Assembly (NCBI GenBank): GCA_934591745.1
Contig: CAKTPQ010000015.1
Span: 1-41,983, forward strand
Source: an uncultured Oscillospiraceae bacterium
GTDB lineage: Bacteria; Bacillota; Clostridia; Oscillospirales; Oscillospiraceae
Direction: 5' to 3'
DNA length: 41,983 bases
Shown: positions 29,361 through 38,852 of the stretch, piece after piece
How the letters are laid out: each line of letters opens with the position of its first letter
How positions within the stretch are numbered: the first letter of the stretch is position 1
Notes under the pieces: generated by a model
The model's database searches: none
The model's input: the letters and a program-made list of their open reading frames with translations, nothing else
What the model was told of the DNA's origin: nothing
Made by a program: the position numbers and the translations under genes

Positions 29361-30260
29361 ATGAACAAGACCATCTCGTATATCTATGTGATCCTCAGCG
29401 CCGTGTGCTGGGGCTTTATCGGGTTTTCCAACCGGCTGCTGACGGAGGCGGGCATGACGCTGGGCAACCGGGTGTTCGTCCGAAATTTCGGGACGCTGCT
29501 GGTGCTGACGGTGGTGTTCGCCCTGTTCCACAGGCAGGTGTTCCGCATCCGGCTGAAGCATCTGCCCATCTTTCTTGGGTCGGGGCTTATCAGCATCCTG
29601 CTGCTGAGCGTGGTGTATTTCCAGTGCCAGACCATGTGCTCGCTGTCGGTGGCGGCGGTGCTGCTGTATCTGGCGCCGTCCTTCGTGGTGCTGGCCAGCG
29701 CCGTGCTGTGGAAAACGCCGCTGACGAAGGGCAAGGTGGCGGCGCTGTGCGTGTCACTGCTGGGCTGCATCATGGTCAGCGGCGTGCTGGGCGGAGACAT
29801 GACCGCCTCGTGGTCCGGTATCGGTCTGGGCGTGGCATCCGGTATGTGCTACGCCAGCTACACCGTGTTCAGCCACTACGGTCTGGCCCACTATGAGAGC
29901 TACACCATGATCTACTGGACATTTCTGGTGGCGGGGCTCGGCTCCGTGTTCTTTGCGGACATCCCGGCGCTGCTGCCGGTATTCCAGCAGCCAAGGGGCG
30001 TTATCGGCGGCATCTGCGTGGTCATCGTGGCCACGGTGCTGCCCTACATCTTCTATACAAAGGGACTGGAGGGCGTAGAGAGCGGACGCGCCTCCATCAT
30101 CACCAACATTGAGCCGGTGGTGGAGACACTGGTGGGCATCACCGTGTTCCACGAGGCCCTGACCGTCTGGACGGTGCTGGGCGTGGGCTGTGTTATCGGC
30201 TGCGTGGCGCTGCTGGCGCGGGAGGGACGACATGAACGAAAAGAAGCTGCCGCTCAATAG
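29361..30260 (+). CDS. EamA/DMT-family transporter
   Basis: A 299-residue inner membrane protein with about ten helices in two EamA repeats (about 8-140 and 150-290). The second repeat contains the usual TKGLEGVESGRASIITNIEPVVETLVGITVFHEALT. The family exports amino acids and other metabolites; the substrate is unknown. It starts 13 bases after uvrB with only a weak Shine-Dalgarno site and overlaps the next gene by 29 bases, so it is part of the same transcript. Confidence 0.9.
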   Translation: MNKTISYIYVILSAVCWGFIGFSNRLLTEAGMTLGNRVFVRNFGTLLVLTVVFALFHRQVFRIRLKHLPIFLGSGLISILLLSVVYFQCQTMCSLSVAAVLLYLAPSFVVLASAVLWKTPLTKGKVAALCVSLLGCIMVSGVLGGDMTASWSGIGLGVASGMCYASYTVFSHYGLAHYESYTMIYWTFLVAGLGSVFFADIPALLPVFQQPRGVIGGICVVIVATVLPYIFYTKGLEGVESGRASIITNIEPVVETLVGITVFHEALTVWTVLGVGCVIGCVALLAREGRHERKEAAAQ

Positions 30261-30927
30261 CCTGCACCTGAAGCTGCTGGCCGTGGTGTCCATGCTCATC
30301 GACCACATGGGCTTTACCCTGTTTCCCTACGTCCTGTGGATGCGGTGTGTGGGGCGGGTGGCCTTTCCCATCTTCTGTTTCCTCATCGCGGAGGGCTGCG
30401 CCCATACCCATGACAGGAAGCGGTACGCCGCACGGCTGCTGCTGTTCGCCCTGCTGTCGGAGCTGCCGTTCAATCTGATGTGCAGCGGGCAGTGGTTCTC
30501 CCTGCAGTACCAGAACGTGCTGTGGACGCTGCTTATCGGCGCGCTGGTGTGCTGGGCCATGGACTGGGCCAGAACGAGGCCGGAGCTGTGGCAGCGGCTG
30601 CCGGTGGACGCCGCCATCGCCGTGGGGTTCATTCTGGGACAGTGGGGCAACACGGATTACGGCGGATGGGGCGTATTGCTGGTGGTGCTGTTCTACCTGA
30701 GCCGGGAGACCAAGGGAAAGTGGGCCATCCAGCTGGTGGGCACGGGCCTTTTCTGCTGGTTCTGTTCGACATGGCGGGTGGAGATGCTGGCTATGCTGGC
30801 GCTGATCCCCATTTTCCTGTACAACGGAGAGCGGGGCTTTTCCAACAGGGCAGTGCAATACGGCTTTTACGCCTTCTACCCTGTTCATATTCTGATTTTG
30901 AGCGTACTGGCACAGTACGTATTCTGA
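30232..30927 (+). CDS. TraX-family membrane protein
   Basis: A 231-residue polytopic protein with the TraX marks LKLLAVVSMLIDHMGF near the N-terminus, VGRVAFPIFCFLIAEG, and the C-terminal FYAFYPVHILIL. TraX acetylates F-pilin in conjugative plasmids, but chromosomal homologues are widespread and belong to a broader acyltransferase-like membrane fold. No conjugation genes are nearby, so plasmid origin is unlikely. GGGAGGG precedes the ATG at 30232, inside the end of the EamA gene. Confidence 0.88.
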   Translation: MNEKKLPLNSLHLKLLAVVSMLIDHMGFTLFPYVLWMRCVGRVAFPIFCFLIAEGCAHTHDRKRYAARLLLFALLSELPFNLMCSGQWFSLQYQNVLWTLLIGALVCWAMDWARTRPELWQRLPVDAAIAVGFILGQWGNTDYGGWGVLLVVLFYLSRETKGKWAIQLVGTGLFCWFCSTWRVEMLAMLALIPIFLYNGERGFSNRAVQYGFYAFYPVHILILSVLAQYVF

Positions 30928-30940
30928 GGAGGTGCCTTTC

Positions 30941-31423
30941 ATGGCAAAGCATAAAGAGGAAAAGACCAACGTCATGCGGACGCTGGAGCAGAAAAAAATC
31001 GCCTACACCGCCCATGCCTACGACCCGGACGGCCCCATTGACGGCGTGTCCGTGGCGCAGACGCTGGGACAGCCGCCGGAGCGTGTGTTCAAGACGCTGG
31101 TGACAAGGGGCGCCTCCGGCGGGTACTATGTGTTCGACATCCCGGTGGCGGAGAGCCTCGACCTGAAGAAGGCGGCCAAGTCCGTGGGGGAGAAGTCCGT
31201 GGCCATGCTGCCTCAGAAGGAGCTGCTGGGCCTGACGGGATACGTTCACGGCGGATGCAGCCCGGTGGGGATGAAGAAGCAGTTCCCCACGGTGTTCCAC
31301 GAGACAGCGGCGCAGTACGACACCGTCTGCGTCAGCGCGGGAAGGATCGGGGCGCAGGTGGAGTGCCGCCCCGGCGACCTCATCGCCCTGCTGCGGGCAA
31401 AAACAGCGGATATCATCGTGTAA
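30941..31423 (+). CDS. ybaK: Cys-tRNA(Pro)/aminoacyl-tRNA deacylase, YbaK/EbsC type
   Basis: A 160-residue editing enzyme that hydrolyses mischarged tRNAs, classically Cys-tRNA(Pro). YbaK motifs are visible: [64 protein letters not shown], and [27 protein letters not shown] stands 8 bases before the ATG at 30941. In the operon run between traX and uvrA. Confidence 0.92.
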   Translation: MAKHKEEKTNVMRTLEQKKIAYTAHAYDPDGPIDGVSVAQTLGQPPERVFKTLVTRGASGGYYVFDIPVAESLDLKKAAKSVGEKSVAMLPQKELLGLTGYVHGGCSPVGMKKQFPTVFHETAAQYDTVCVSAGRIGAQVECRPGDLIALLRAKTADIIV

Positions 31424-31434
31424 AGAGGAATAGC

Positions 31435-34260
31435 ATGCAAAAGGAAATTTTCATCAAGGGCGCACGGGAGAACAACCTGAAGAACATCGACGTCGCCATC
31501 CCCCGGGATAAGCTGGTGGTGCTGACGGGACTCAGCGGCAGCGGTAAAAGCTCGCTGGCCTTCGACACCATCTATGCCGAGGGACAGCGGCGGTACGTGG
31601 AGAGCCTCAGCTCCTACGCCCGCATGTTTCTGGGCCAGATGGACAAGCCCGATGTGGACTATATCGACGGACTGTCCCCGGCCATCTCCATCGACCAGAA
31701 GACCACCAGCAAGAACCCCCGCTCCACCGTGGGCACGGTGACGGAGATCTATGACTATCTGCGCCTGTTGTGGGCGCGGGTGGGCGTGCCGCACTGCCCC
31801 AAGTGCGGGAAGGAGATCCGCCAGCAGACGGTGGATCAGATCATCGACCAGATCATGGCCCTGCCGGAGGGCACCCGTATCCAGGTGATGGCGCCGGTGG
31901 TGCGGGGCCGCAAGGGTGAGCACGCCAAGGTGCTGGAGGACGCCCGCCGCAGCGGCTATGTCCGGGCGCGGGTGGACGGGAGCCTGTACGAGCTGTCGGA
32001 GGACATCCCGCTGGAGAAGAACCTGAAGCACCATATCGACATCGTGGTGGACCGGCTCATCGTGCGGCCCGACATCGCCCAGCGCCTGACGGACTCCGTG
32101 GAGACGGCGTCCAACCTGTCCGGCGGCCTGGTGACGGTGAACCTGCTGAAGGAGCAGCAGGACATCACGTTTTCCCAGAACTACGCCTGCGAGGACTGCG
32201 GCATCTCCATCGAGGAGCTGACACCCCGGCTGTTCTCGTTCAACAGTCCCTTCGGTGCCTGCCCTACCTGCACGGGTCTGGGGGTGCAGCTGAAGGCCGA
32301 CCCGGTGCTGATCGTGCCGGATGAGAGCAAGTCCATTCTGGACGGGGCTATCACGGCTCCCGGCTGGGCGTCCATCCGCTCCGACGGCGTGAGCCGGATG
32401 TATTTCGAGGCGCTGAGCAAGAAGTATCAATTTTCCCTGCGCCAGCCGTACAGCGAGCTGAGCGACGCGGTGAAGCAGGTCATCCTCTACGGCACCGGCG
32501 GGGAGAAGCTGGAGCTGCACTACGACCAGCCCCGGGGCAAGGGCGTGCTGCATCAGGCCTTCGAGGGCATCTGCCACAATCTGGAGCGGCGGTACAGCGA
32601 GACGCAGAGCGACGCCAGCAAGAAGGAGATCGAGGAGTATCTGTCCCAGTGCCCCTGCCCCGCCTGTCAGGGCCGCCGTCTGCGGCCGGAGGCGCTGGCG
32701 GTGACGGTGGGCGGACTGTCCATCTTTGAGGCCACGGAGCTGCCGGTGGACGAGGCGCTGCCGTTTTTCAATGGGCTGGAGCTGACGGGCAACCAGCAGC
32801 TCATTGCCGCCCAGATCCTCAAGGAGATACGGGCACGGCTGGGCTTTCTGCAGTCCGTGGGCCTGAGCTACCTTACGCTGTCCCGTGCGTCGGGCACCCT
32901 GTCCGGCGGCGAGAGCCAGCGCATCCGCCTTGCCACCCAGATCGGCAGCAGCCTTATGGGTGTGCTGTATATCCTGGATGAGCCGTCCATCGGCCTGCAC
33001 CAGCGGGACAACGACAAGCTGCTGGCCACGCTGTGCCGCCTGCGAGATCTGGGGAACACCCTGATCGTGGTGGAGCACGACGAGGACACCATGCGGGCCG
33101 CCGACTGGCTCATCGACATCGGCCCCGGCGCCGGGGCGCTGGGCGGGCAGGTGGTGTCCGCCGGTACGCCGGCGCAGGTGATGGCCGACCCCAACAGCCT
33201 GACGGGCCAATACCTCAGCGGCAAAAAGCGCATCGAGCTGCCGGAGCACCGGCGGGAGGGCAACGGAAAATTCCTGACGGTGCGGGGCGCACGGGAGAAC
33301 AATCTGAAGGGCATTGATGTCACGTTCCCACTGGGGACGTTCATCTGCGTCACCGGCGTCAGCGGCAGCGGCAAAAGCTCGCTGGTCAACGAGGTGCTGT
33401 ACAAGAAGCTGGGGGTGGAGCTGAACCGCATGAAGGCCCGTCCCGGTAAGCACGACCGCATCGAGGGCATGGAGCATCTGGACAAGGTCATCGCCATCGA
33501 CCAGAGCCCCATCGGGCGGACGCCCCGCTCCAATCCTGCCACCTATACCAACCTGTTCAACCTGATCCGCGACCTGTTTGCGTCCACGCAGGACGCCAAG
33601 GCCCGGGGCTACGGGCCGGGGAGGTTCTCCTTCAATACGCGGGGCGGCCGGTGCGAGGCCTGCGGCGGCGACGGCATGCTGAAGATCGAGATGCACTTTC
33701 TGGCGGACGTGTATGTGCCCTGCGAGGTGTGTCACGGCAAGCGGTACAACCGGGAGACGCTGGAGGTGCGGTACAAGGGGAAGAATATCGCCGAGGTGCT
33801 GGACATGACGGCGCGGGAGGCGCTGGACTTCTTCTCCGCCGTGCCGAAGATCTATGAGAAGCTGCAGACGCTGTGCGACGTGGGACTGGGCTATGTGAAG
33901 CTGGGCCAGCCCTCCACCACCCTGTCCGGCGGCGAGGCCCAGCGGGTGAAGCTGGCCACGGAGCTGAGCCGCCGCGCCACGGGGCGCACCATCTATATTC
34001 TGGACGAGCCTACCACCGGCCTCCACGCCGACGATGTGCGGAAGCTGCTGGATGTTTTGCAGCGGCTGGTGGACGCGGGCAACACGGTGCTGGTCATCGA
34101 GCACAATCTGGACGTCATCAAGTGCGCCGACTATATCGTCGATCTGGGGCCCGAGGGCGGCAGCGGCGGCGGTACGGTGGTGGCCTGCGGCACACCGGAG
34201 CAGGTGGCTGCCGTGGAGGCGTCCTATACGGGACAGTACCTGAAGAAGTATCTGAAATGA
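31435..34260 (+). CDS. uvrA: UvrABC system protein A
   Basis: A 941-residue damage-recognition ATPase. Two ABC modules are visible, each with Walker A ([12 protein letters not shown] near 33-44; [12 protein letters not shown] near 640), signature ([32 protein letters not shown]) and Walker B ([28 protein letters not shown]). Zinc-finger Cys pairs [24 protein letters not shown] and PCEVCHGKR are intact. The start follows GAGGAATAGC closely. Same strand and operon run as uvrB, 2.1 kb apart. Confidence 0.98.
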   Translation: MQKEIFIKGARENNLKNIDVAIPRDKLVVLTGLSGSGKSSLAFDTIYAEGQRRYVESLSSYARMFLGQMDKPDVDYIDGLSPAISIDQKTTSKNPRSTVGTVTEIYDYLRLLWARVGVPHCPKCGKEIRQQTVDQIIDQIMALPEGTRIQVMAPVVRGRKGEHAKVLEDARRSGYVRARVDGSLYELSEDIPLEKNLKHHIDIVVDRLIVRPDIAQRLTDSVETASNLSGGLVTVNLLKEQQDITFSQNYACEDCGISIEELTPRLFSFNSPFGACPTCTGLGVQLKADPVLIVPDESKSILDGAITAPGWASIRSDGVSRMYFEALSKKYQFSLRQPYSELSDAVKQVILYGTGGEKLELHYDQPRGKGVLHQAFEGICHNLERRYSETQSDASKKEIEEYLSQCPCPACQGRRLRPEALAVTVGGLSIFEATELPVDEALPFFNGLELTGNQQLIAAQILKEIRARLGFLQSVGLSYLTLSRASGTLSGGESQRIRLATQIGSSLMGVLYILDEPSIGLHQRDNDKLLATLCRLRDLGNTLIVVEHDEDTMRAADWLIDIGPGAGALGGQVVSAGTPAQVMADPNSLTGQYLSGKKRIELPEHRREGNGKFLTVRGARENNLKGIDVTFPLGTFICVTGVSGSGKSSLVNEVLYKKLGVELNRMKARPGKHDRIEGMEHLDKVIAIDQSPIGRTPRSNPATYTNLFNLIRDLFASTQDAKARGYGPGRFSFNTRGGRCEACGGDGMLKIEMHFLADVYVPCEVCHGKRYNRETLEVRYKGKNIAEVLDMTAREALDFFSAVPKIYEKLQTLCDVGLGYVKLGQPSTTLSGGEAQRVKLATELSRRATGRTIYILDEPTTGLHADDVRKLLDVLQRLVDAGNTVLVIEHNLDVIKCADYIVDLGPEGGSGGGTVVACGTPEQVAAVEASYTGQYLKKYLK

Positions 34261-34304
34261 CGCCTTTGCCCACCGCCGCATAGACTGTGGCAGGGGGTGA
34301 CGGC

Positions 34305-34625
34305 ATGGAGATCTGGCAGGACGGCGTACTGGCCGGACTGGCGGCCGTCGGGCTGACGGCGCTTTTGTGGCTGCTGGCGGGCTCGCTGTTCCGCTGGCGG
34401 GAGAGGCCGCTGGACGCGGTATATCTGGTGATGCTGACCGGCGGCGCGGAGAAGCTGGACATGACGCTGCGGGAGCTGGCGCGGGAGCGCCGCCTGCCGA
34501 TGGTGCTGGTGGACGGCGGCCTGACCGCGGAGGGGCGGCAGCGGGTGGAGCTGCTGACCGCCCGGTACGGCGCGGTGCTGGTGACGCCGCAGCAGCTGGC
34601 GGAGCTGTATACGAAAGAGAGATAG
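34305..34625 (+). CDS. Small membrane-anchored protein of unknown function
   Basis: A 106-residue protein that I do not recognise. An N-terminal membrane helix (about 9-27: LAGLAAVGLTALLWLLAGS) is followed by a cytoplasmic-looking alpha/beta stretch: DAVYLVMLTGGAEKLDMTLRELARERRLPMVLVDGGLT, then a helix and GAVLVTPQQLAELY. The strand-helix-strand pattern resembles half of a Rossmann-like fold, but I would not assign function. AGGGGGTGA precedes the ATG. Lies between uvrA and recD2 in the repair run. Confidence 0.75.
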   Translation: MEIWQDGVLAGLAAVGLTALLWLLAGSLFRWRERPLDAVYLVMLTGGAEKLDMTLRELARERRLPMVLVDGGLTAEGRQRVELLTARYGAVLVTPQQLAELYTKER

Positions 34626-34640
34626 ACGGGAGGGAAGGCC

Positions 34641-36848
34641 ATGGGCGAACGCTGCACCGTGGAGGGCACCGTACAGACGGTGATCTTTCAGAACGAGGAG
34701 AACGGCTATACGGTGCTGACGCTGGAGGTGGACGGACAGGAGGAGCCTGTCACCGTGGTGGGCTGCATCCCCTGCGCCGCCGCCGGAGAGGGGATGACCG
34801 TCACCGGCGTGTGGGTGGAGCACCCGTCCTACGGCCCGCAGCTGACGGCGGAGAGCGTGGAGCGCCGGATGCCCAGGGACGAGGCGGATATGGCCGCGTA
34901 TCTGGGCTCCGGCATCCTTAAGGGCGTGGGACCGGCCACGGCGGAGCGGCTGGTGGAGCGGTTCGGCATGGACACCCTGCGGGTCATCGAGGAGGAGCCG
35001 GAGCGGCTCCAGACCCTGAAGGGCATCACGGCCAAGCGGGCCATGGAGCTGTCCGCCGCTTTCCGCGCCCTGACGGGGCTGCGGCAGGTCATGGAGTTTC
35101 TGGCACGGTACGAGCTGCCGGTGCATCTGGCCATGGCGGTGCAGCGCACCTACGGCGACGGGGCCATGCAGGCGCTGCGGGACGACCCCTACCTCCTGAG
35201 CCGGGAGCAGTACGGCGTGGATTTTGCCGTCACCGATGCCATCGCCCTGAGCATGGGCTTCGGCGGCGACGACCCCTGCCGGCTGGAGGCCGCCGTGCTG
35301 TACGAGCTGAGCCACAACCTGCACAACGGCCATGTGTTCCTGCCGCGGGAGAAGCTGATACAGGCGGCGGCACAGCTCATCGGTGTGGAGACCGACGCGG
35401 TGGAGCTGGCGCTGGACAAGCTCATTGAGCGGTTTGGCGTGGTGGAAAAGCCCATCGCCAACGTGATGGGCTGCTATCTGCCCCGGCTCTATCAGGCGGA
35501 AACATTTGTGGCGGAGCGGTTGGTGTCTATGGTGAAAACGCCGGTGGAGCGGCTGGCCCGCGTGGAAAAGACCATCGCGGACATCGAACAGGCGCAGGGA
35601 GTGTCCTACGCGCCCTTGCAGCGGCAGGCGGTGGCGCTGGCGGCGGACAGCGGCGTGCTGCTGCTCACCGGCGGGCCGGGCACCGGCAAGACCACATCCC
35701 TGCGGGGCATCGTGACCCTGTACGAGCGGATGGGGCTGGACGTGCTGCTGCTGGCCCCCACAGGACGGGCCGCCAAGCGGCTGGGGGAGGTGACGGGCCG
35801 GGAGGCCCAGACCATCCACCGGTGTCTGGGCATGAGCTTCAACGATCTGACGGGGCAGGTGACGTTCAAGAAGAACGCCAAGGACCCTCTGGAGGCCCAC
35901 GCCGTCATCGTGGACGAGATGAGCATGGTGGATCTGGAGCTGATGCGGGCGCTGCTGGAGGCGCTGCGGCCCTCCTGCCGTCTGGTGATGGTGGGCGACC
36001 CCGACCAGCTGCCCTCCGTGGGCGCAGGCAACGTGCTGGGGGACATGCTGCGCAGCGGCGTTCTCCCCGCTGTGTCGCTGACCCAGGTGTTCCGGCAGGC
36101 GGAGCAGTCCGCCATTATCCGCAACGCCCACGCCGTCAACCAGGGGCAGGCGCCCTGCATGGACAGCAACCAGGGGGATTTCTTCTTCCTGTGCCGGCGC
36201 TCGCCGGACCGTTTGGTACAGACGGTGGTGGAGCTGTGCCGCGACCGCCTGCCCAGGAGCATGGGCGTGGAGCCGGGGCAGATACAGGTGCTGTCTGCCA
36301 CCCGCAGGGGCGAGTGCGGCACAGTGAACCTGAACCGGGCCTTGCAGGCGGCGCTGAACCCGCCGGGGCGGGACAAGCGGCAGAAGCTGTGGGGCGACAC
36401 GGTATTCCGTGTGGGCGACCGGATCATGCAGACGAAGAACAACTACGATGTGCTGTGGACAAAGGACGACGGCACTGTGGGGAGCGGTATTTTCAACGGC
36501 GACGTGGGCGTCATCGAGGACATCGACCCCGCCGGGGAGCTGCTGACCCTCCGGTTCGACGACCGCACCGCCGTCTACACCGCCGATATGCTGGCGGAGC
36601 TGGACATGGCCTACGCCATGACGGTGCATAAGTCCCAGGGCAGCGAGTATCCGGCGGTAGTGCTGGTGTCCGCGCCCGCCGCGCCGTCCCTGATGGTGCG
36701 GGGCGTGCTGTACACCGCCATCACACGGGCGCGGCGGCTGCTGGTGCTGGTGGGCGACGACGTGACGCCGGTGAAAATGGCGGCCAACGACCGGCAGCAG
36801 CGGCGGTACAGCGGTCTGCGCCGCCGCCTGAAGGAGGGAATGGCATGA
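34641..36848 (+). CDS. recD2: RecD2-type ATP-dependent DNA helicase
   Basis: A 735-residue SF1B 5'-3' helicase of the RecD2/RecD-like family found without RecBC. The N-terminal OB-like region begins GTVQTVIFQNEENGYTVLTLEV, then helix-hairpin-helix repeats (LGSGILKGVGPATAERLVERFG and following). Walker A is GGPGTGKTTSLRG (about 345), Walker B IVDEMSMVD, then GDPDQLPSVGAGNVLGDML, and motif VI region YAMTVHKSQGSEYPAVVLV and LLYTAITRAR-like VLYTAITRARRLLVLVG. Acts in replication-fork and repair processes. Coupled to comF by a four-base overlap. Confidence 0.96.
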   Translation: MGERCTVEGTVQTVIFQNEENGYTVLTLEVDGQEEPVTVVGCIPCAAAGEGMTVTGVWVEHPSYGPQLTAESVERRMPRDEADMAAYLGSGILKGVGPATAERLVERFGMDTLRVIEEEPERLQTLKGITAKRAMELSAAFRALTGLRQVMEFLARYELPVHLAMAVQRTYGDGAMQALRDDPYLLSREQYGVDFAVTDAIALSMGFGGDDPCRLEAAVLYELSHNLHNGHVFLPREKLIQAAAQLIGVETDAVELALDKLIERFGVVEKPIANVMGCYLPRLYQAETFVAERLVSMVKTPVERLARVEKTIADIEQAQGVSYAPLQRQAVALAADSGVLLLTGGPGTGKTTSLRGIVTLYERMGLDVLLLAPTGRAAKRLGEVTGREAQTIHRCLGMSFNDLTGQVTFKKNAKDPLEAHAVIVDEMSMVDLELMRALLEALRPSCRLVMVGDPDQLPSVGAGNVLGDMLRSGVLPAVSLTQVFRQAEQSAIIRNAHAVNQGQAPCMDSNQGDFFFLCRRSPDRLVQTVVELCRDRLPRSMGVEPGQIQVLSATRRGECGTVNLNRALQAALNPPGRDKRQKLWGDTVFRVGDRIMQTKNNYDVLWTKDDGTVGSGIFNGDVGVIEDIDPAGELLTLRFDDRTAVYTADMLAELDMAYAMTVHKSQGSEYPAVVLVSAPAAPSLMVRGVLYTAITRARRLLVLVGDDVTPVKMAANDRQQRRYSGLRRRLKEGMA

Positions 36849-37510
36849 GCGTCAACGACAGGCTGGACAGGCTCCAGCGGGACCTGCTGGACTTTTTCTT
36901 CCCGCGGCACTGTCCGTTCTGCGGGCGGATCGTGGGGAAGGAGCTGCTGTGCGGGGCGTGCGAAAAGGCGCTGCCCTATTGCCGGGAGGTACGCACTGGC
37001 AGCTTTGGACGGTGCGCCGCACCGCTTTACTACGAGGGCGCGGTGCGGGAGGCCATCCTGGCCTTCAAATTCAAGGGAAAGCTGGAGGTGCTGGACTGCT
37101 TCAGCAGTCTGATGGCCCAGACGGCGGCGGAGGCGTTCTCCGGGGAGTTCGACGCGGTGACATGGGCGCCGGTGAGCCGGAAACGCCTGCGGCAGCGGGG
37201 CTACGATCAGGCGCGGCTCCTGTGCGCCAGCCTGTGCGTGGATTGGCACGTGGAGCCGCAGGAGACGCTGCGGAAGGTACGGGACAACCCGGCGCAGTCC
37301 GGCATGGAGGACGCGGCGGCCCGGCGGGCCAATGTGCTGGGCGTCTATGAGGCGGTGAAACCGGCGGACATCGCGGGAAAGCGGTTCCTGCTGGTGGACG
37401 ACATCCTTACCACCGGCGCCACGCTGGGCGAGTGTGTCCGGGTGCTGAAGGCCGCCGGCGCGGCGGACGTGGTGTGCTTGACGCTGGCCGCCGTCCGGGA
37501 AAACGGCTGA
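36845..37510 (+). CDS. ComF-family phosphoribosyltransferase-like protein
   Basis: A 221-residue protein. The N-terminal zinc-binding region has CPFCGR and CGACEKALP. The phosphoribosyltransferase domain has APVSRKRLRQRGYDQARLL and the PRPP-loop FLLVDDILTTGATLGECVRVLK. ComFC is required for DNA uptake in competent Bacillus; in non-competent bacteria homologues may assist DNA repair or metabolism. AAGGAGGG precedes the ATG inside the recD2 end. Last gene of the repair run. Confidence 0.93.
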   Translation: MSVNDRLDRLQRDLLDFFFPRHCPFCGRIVGKELLCGACEKALPYCREVRTGSFGRCAAPLYYEGAVREAILAFKFKGKLEVLDCFSSLMAQTAAEAFSGEFDAVTWAPVSRKRLRQRGYDQARLLCASLCVDWHVEPQETLRKVRDNPAQSGMEDAAARRANVLGVYEAVKPADIAGKRFLLVDDILTTGATLGECVRVLKAAGAADVVCLTLAAVRENG

Positions 37511-37577
37511 GGGTATGGAACAGCGGGAAACCGTGCAGAATAAAAATATGAATATTTGGTGACATGGAGAAAACCTA

Positions 37578-37606
37578 TTGCAAAAAGGGAAACCTGCCGG
37601 TATAAT
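37578..37606 (+). promoter_or_regulatory. Promoter of mreB/mbl
   Basis: TTGCAA (37578-37583), 17 bp, consensus TATAAT (37601-37606), 58 bases before the ATG. Confidence 0.8.
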
Positions 37607-37664
37607 GGTTTTCTGGAGAATAGGGGCGGGAAATGCCGCCACAGAAGATATGAGGTGCTGCACT

Positions 37665-38696
37665 ATGTGTTCATTTGCAAAGGATATCGGTATTGATCTA
37701 GGCACCGCTTCGGTGCTGGTTTATGTGAAGGGCAAGGGCGTTGTGCTCAACGAGCCGTCGGTGGTGGCCATCGACAAGAACACCGGCAAGCTGCTGAAGG
37801 TGGGCGGCGACGCCCAGGCCATGCTGGGCCGTACCCCCGGCAACATCGTGGCCATCCGCCCCCTGCGGGAGGGCGTGATCTCCGACTACGACATGACGGA
37901 GCGGATGCTGCGGGAGTTTTTGCACAAGGTCACCGGCGGTTTCCAGATGTTCAAGCCCAGGGTCATCATCTGCGTGCCCTCCGGCATCACGGAGGTAGAG
38001 GAGCGCGCCGTGGTGGACGCGGGCATCCAGGCCGGCGCCCGCCGGGTGTACCTCATCGAGGAGCCGGTGGCGGCCGCTATCGGCGCGGGCATCGACATCG
38101 CCAAGCCCGACGGCCACATGGTGGTGGACATCGGCGGCGGCACCAGCGATATCGCCGTCATCTCCCTGAGCGGCGTGGTGGAGAGCGCCTCCATCAAGGT
38201 GGCCGGCGACCAGTTCAACGAGTCCATCGTCAAGTATATGCGCCGCAAGCACAACGTGCTGGTGGGCGAGCGCACCGCCGAGCTGATGAAGATGGAGATC
38301 GGCTGCGTGTTCCCCAAGGAGCAGGAGACATCCATCGAGATCAAGGGCCGCTGCCTGATGACGGGTCTGCCCAAGGTCATCACCGTCACCTCCACCGAGA
38401 TGCTGGAGGCCTTCGAGGAGCCGGTGGAGCGCATTCTGGAGGCGGTACACGGCGTGCTGGAGCGCACCCCGCCGGAGCTGGTGGCGGATATCTCCAACAA
38501 CGGCATCGTCATGACCGGCGGCGGCAGTCTGGTGGACGGCTTTGACCGCCTGATCGAGGCCCGCACCGGCATCCACACCGTGGTGGCGGAGGACGCCATT
38601 TCCTGCGTGGCGGAGGGCACCGGCAAGAGTCTGGACTCCCTGAACTCCATGACCGACGGCACCGTGAACCTGTCCCGCCGGCGGCAGATGAACTGA
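37665..38696 (+). CDS. MreB/Mbl-type cell-shape actin homologue
   Basis: A 343-residue bacterial actin that forms membrane-associated filaments directing sidewall peptidoglycan synthesis. ATP-site motifs: IGIDLGTASVLVYVKGKG (phosphate 1), VVDIGGGTSDIAVISL (phosphate 2), IVMTGGGSLVDGFD (adenosine). Interdomain YLIEEPVAAAIGAG is also present. The ATG at 37665 is preceded by GAGGTG; an earlier in-frame start at 37578 lies on the promoter. No mreC or mreD follows, so it is more like the stand-alone mbl of Bacillus than the mreBCD operon gene. Confidence 0.94.
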   Translation: MCSFAKDIGIDLGTASVLVYVKGKGVVLNEPSVVAIDKNTGKLLKVGGDAQAMLGRTPGNIVAIRPLREGVISDYDMTERMLREFLHKVTGGFQMFKPRVIICVPSGITEVEERAVVDAGIQAGARRVYLIEEPVAAAIGAGIDIAKPDGHMVVDIGGGTSDIAVISLSGVVESASIKVAGDQFNESIVKYMRRKHNVLVGERTAELMKMEIGCVFPKEQETSIEIKGRCLMTGLPKVITVTSTEMLEAFEEPVERILEAVHGVLERTPPELVADISNNGIVMTGGGSLVDGFDRLIEARTGIHTVVAEDAISCVAEGTGKSLDSLNSMTDGTVNLSRRRQMN

Positions 38697-38712
38697 GGTC
38701 TGAACACCGAAC

Positions 38713-38741
38713 AAAAAAAGCGGCCTGCGGGCCGCTTTTTT
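38713..38741 (+). terminator. Terminator of mreB/mbl
   Basis: AAAAAAGCGGCC / GGCCGCTTTTTT with a short loop, 17 bases after the stop. Confidence 0.93.
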
Positions 38742-38776
38742 CGTGGCTTCAACGGCCCTTTTCGCAGAAAAGACCC

Positions 38777-38805
38777 TTGCTTTCCAGAAACAAACGCGTT
38801 ACTAT
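38777..38805 (+). promoter_or_regulatory. Promoter of the aminotransferase gene
   Basis: TTGCTT (38777-38782), 17 bp, TACTAT (38800-38805), 47 bases before the ATG. Confidence 0.65.
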
Positions 38806-38852
38806 GGAAGTGACCGGATGCAACTTCATTTTTCAATAAGGAGGCAACGAGC

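Noticed and set aside
30232..30927. TraX gene as sign of a conjugative element
   Set aside because: No relaxase, type IV secretion, integrase or attachment-site repeats nearby; base composition matches the neighbours and the gene is embedded in a repair operon.
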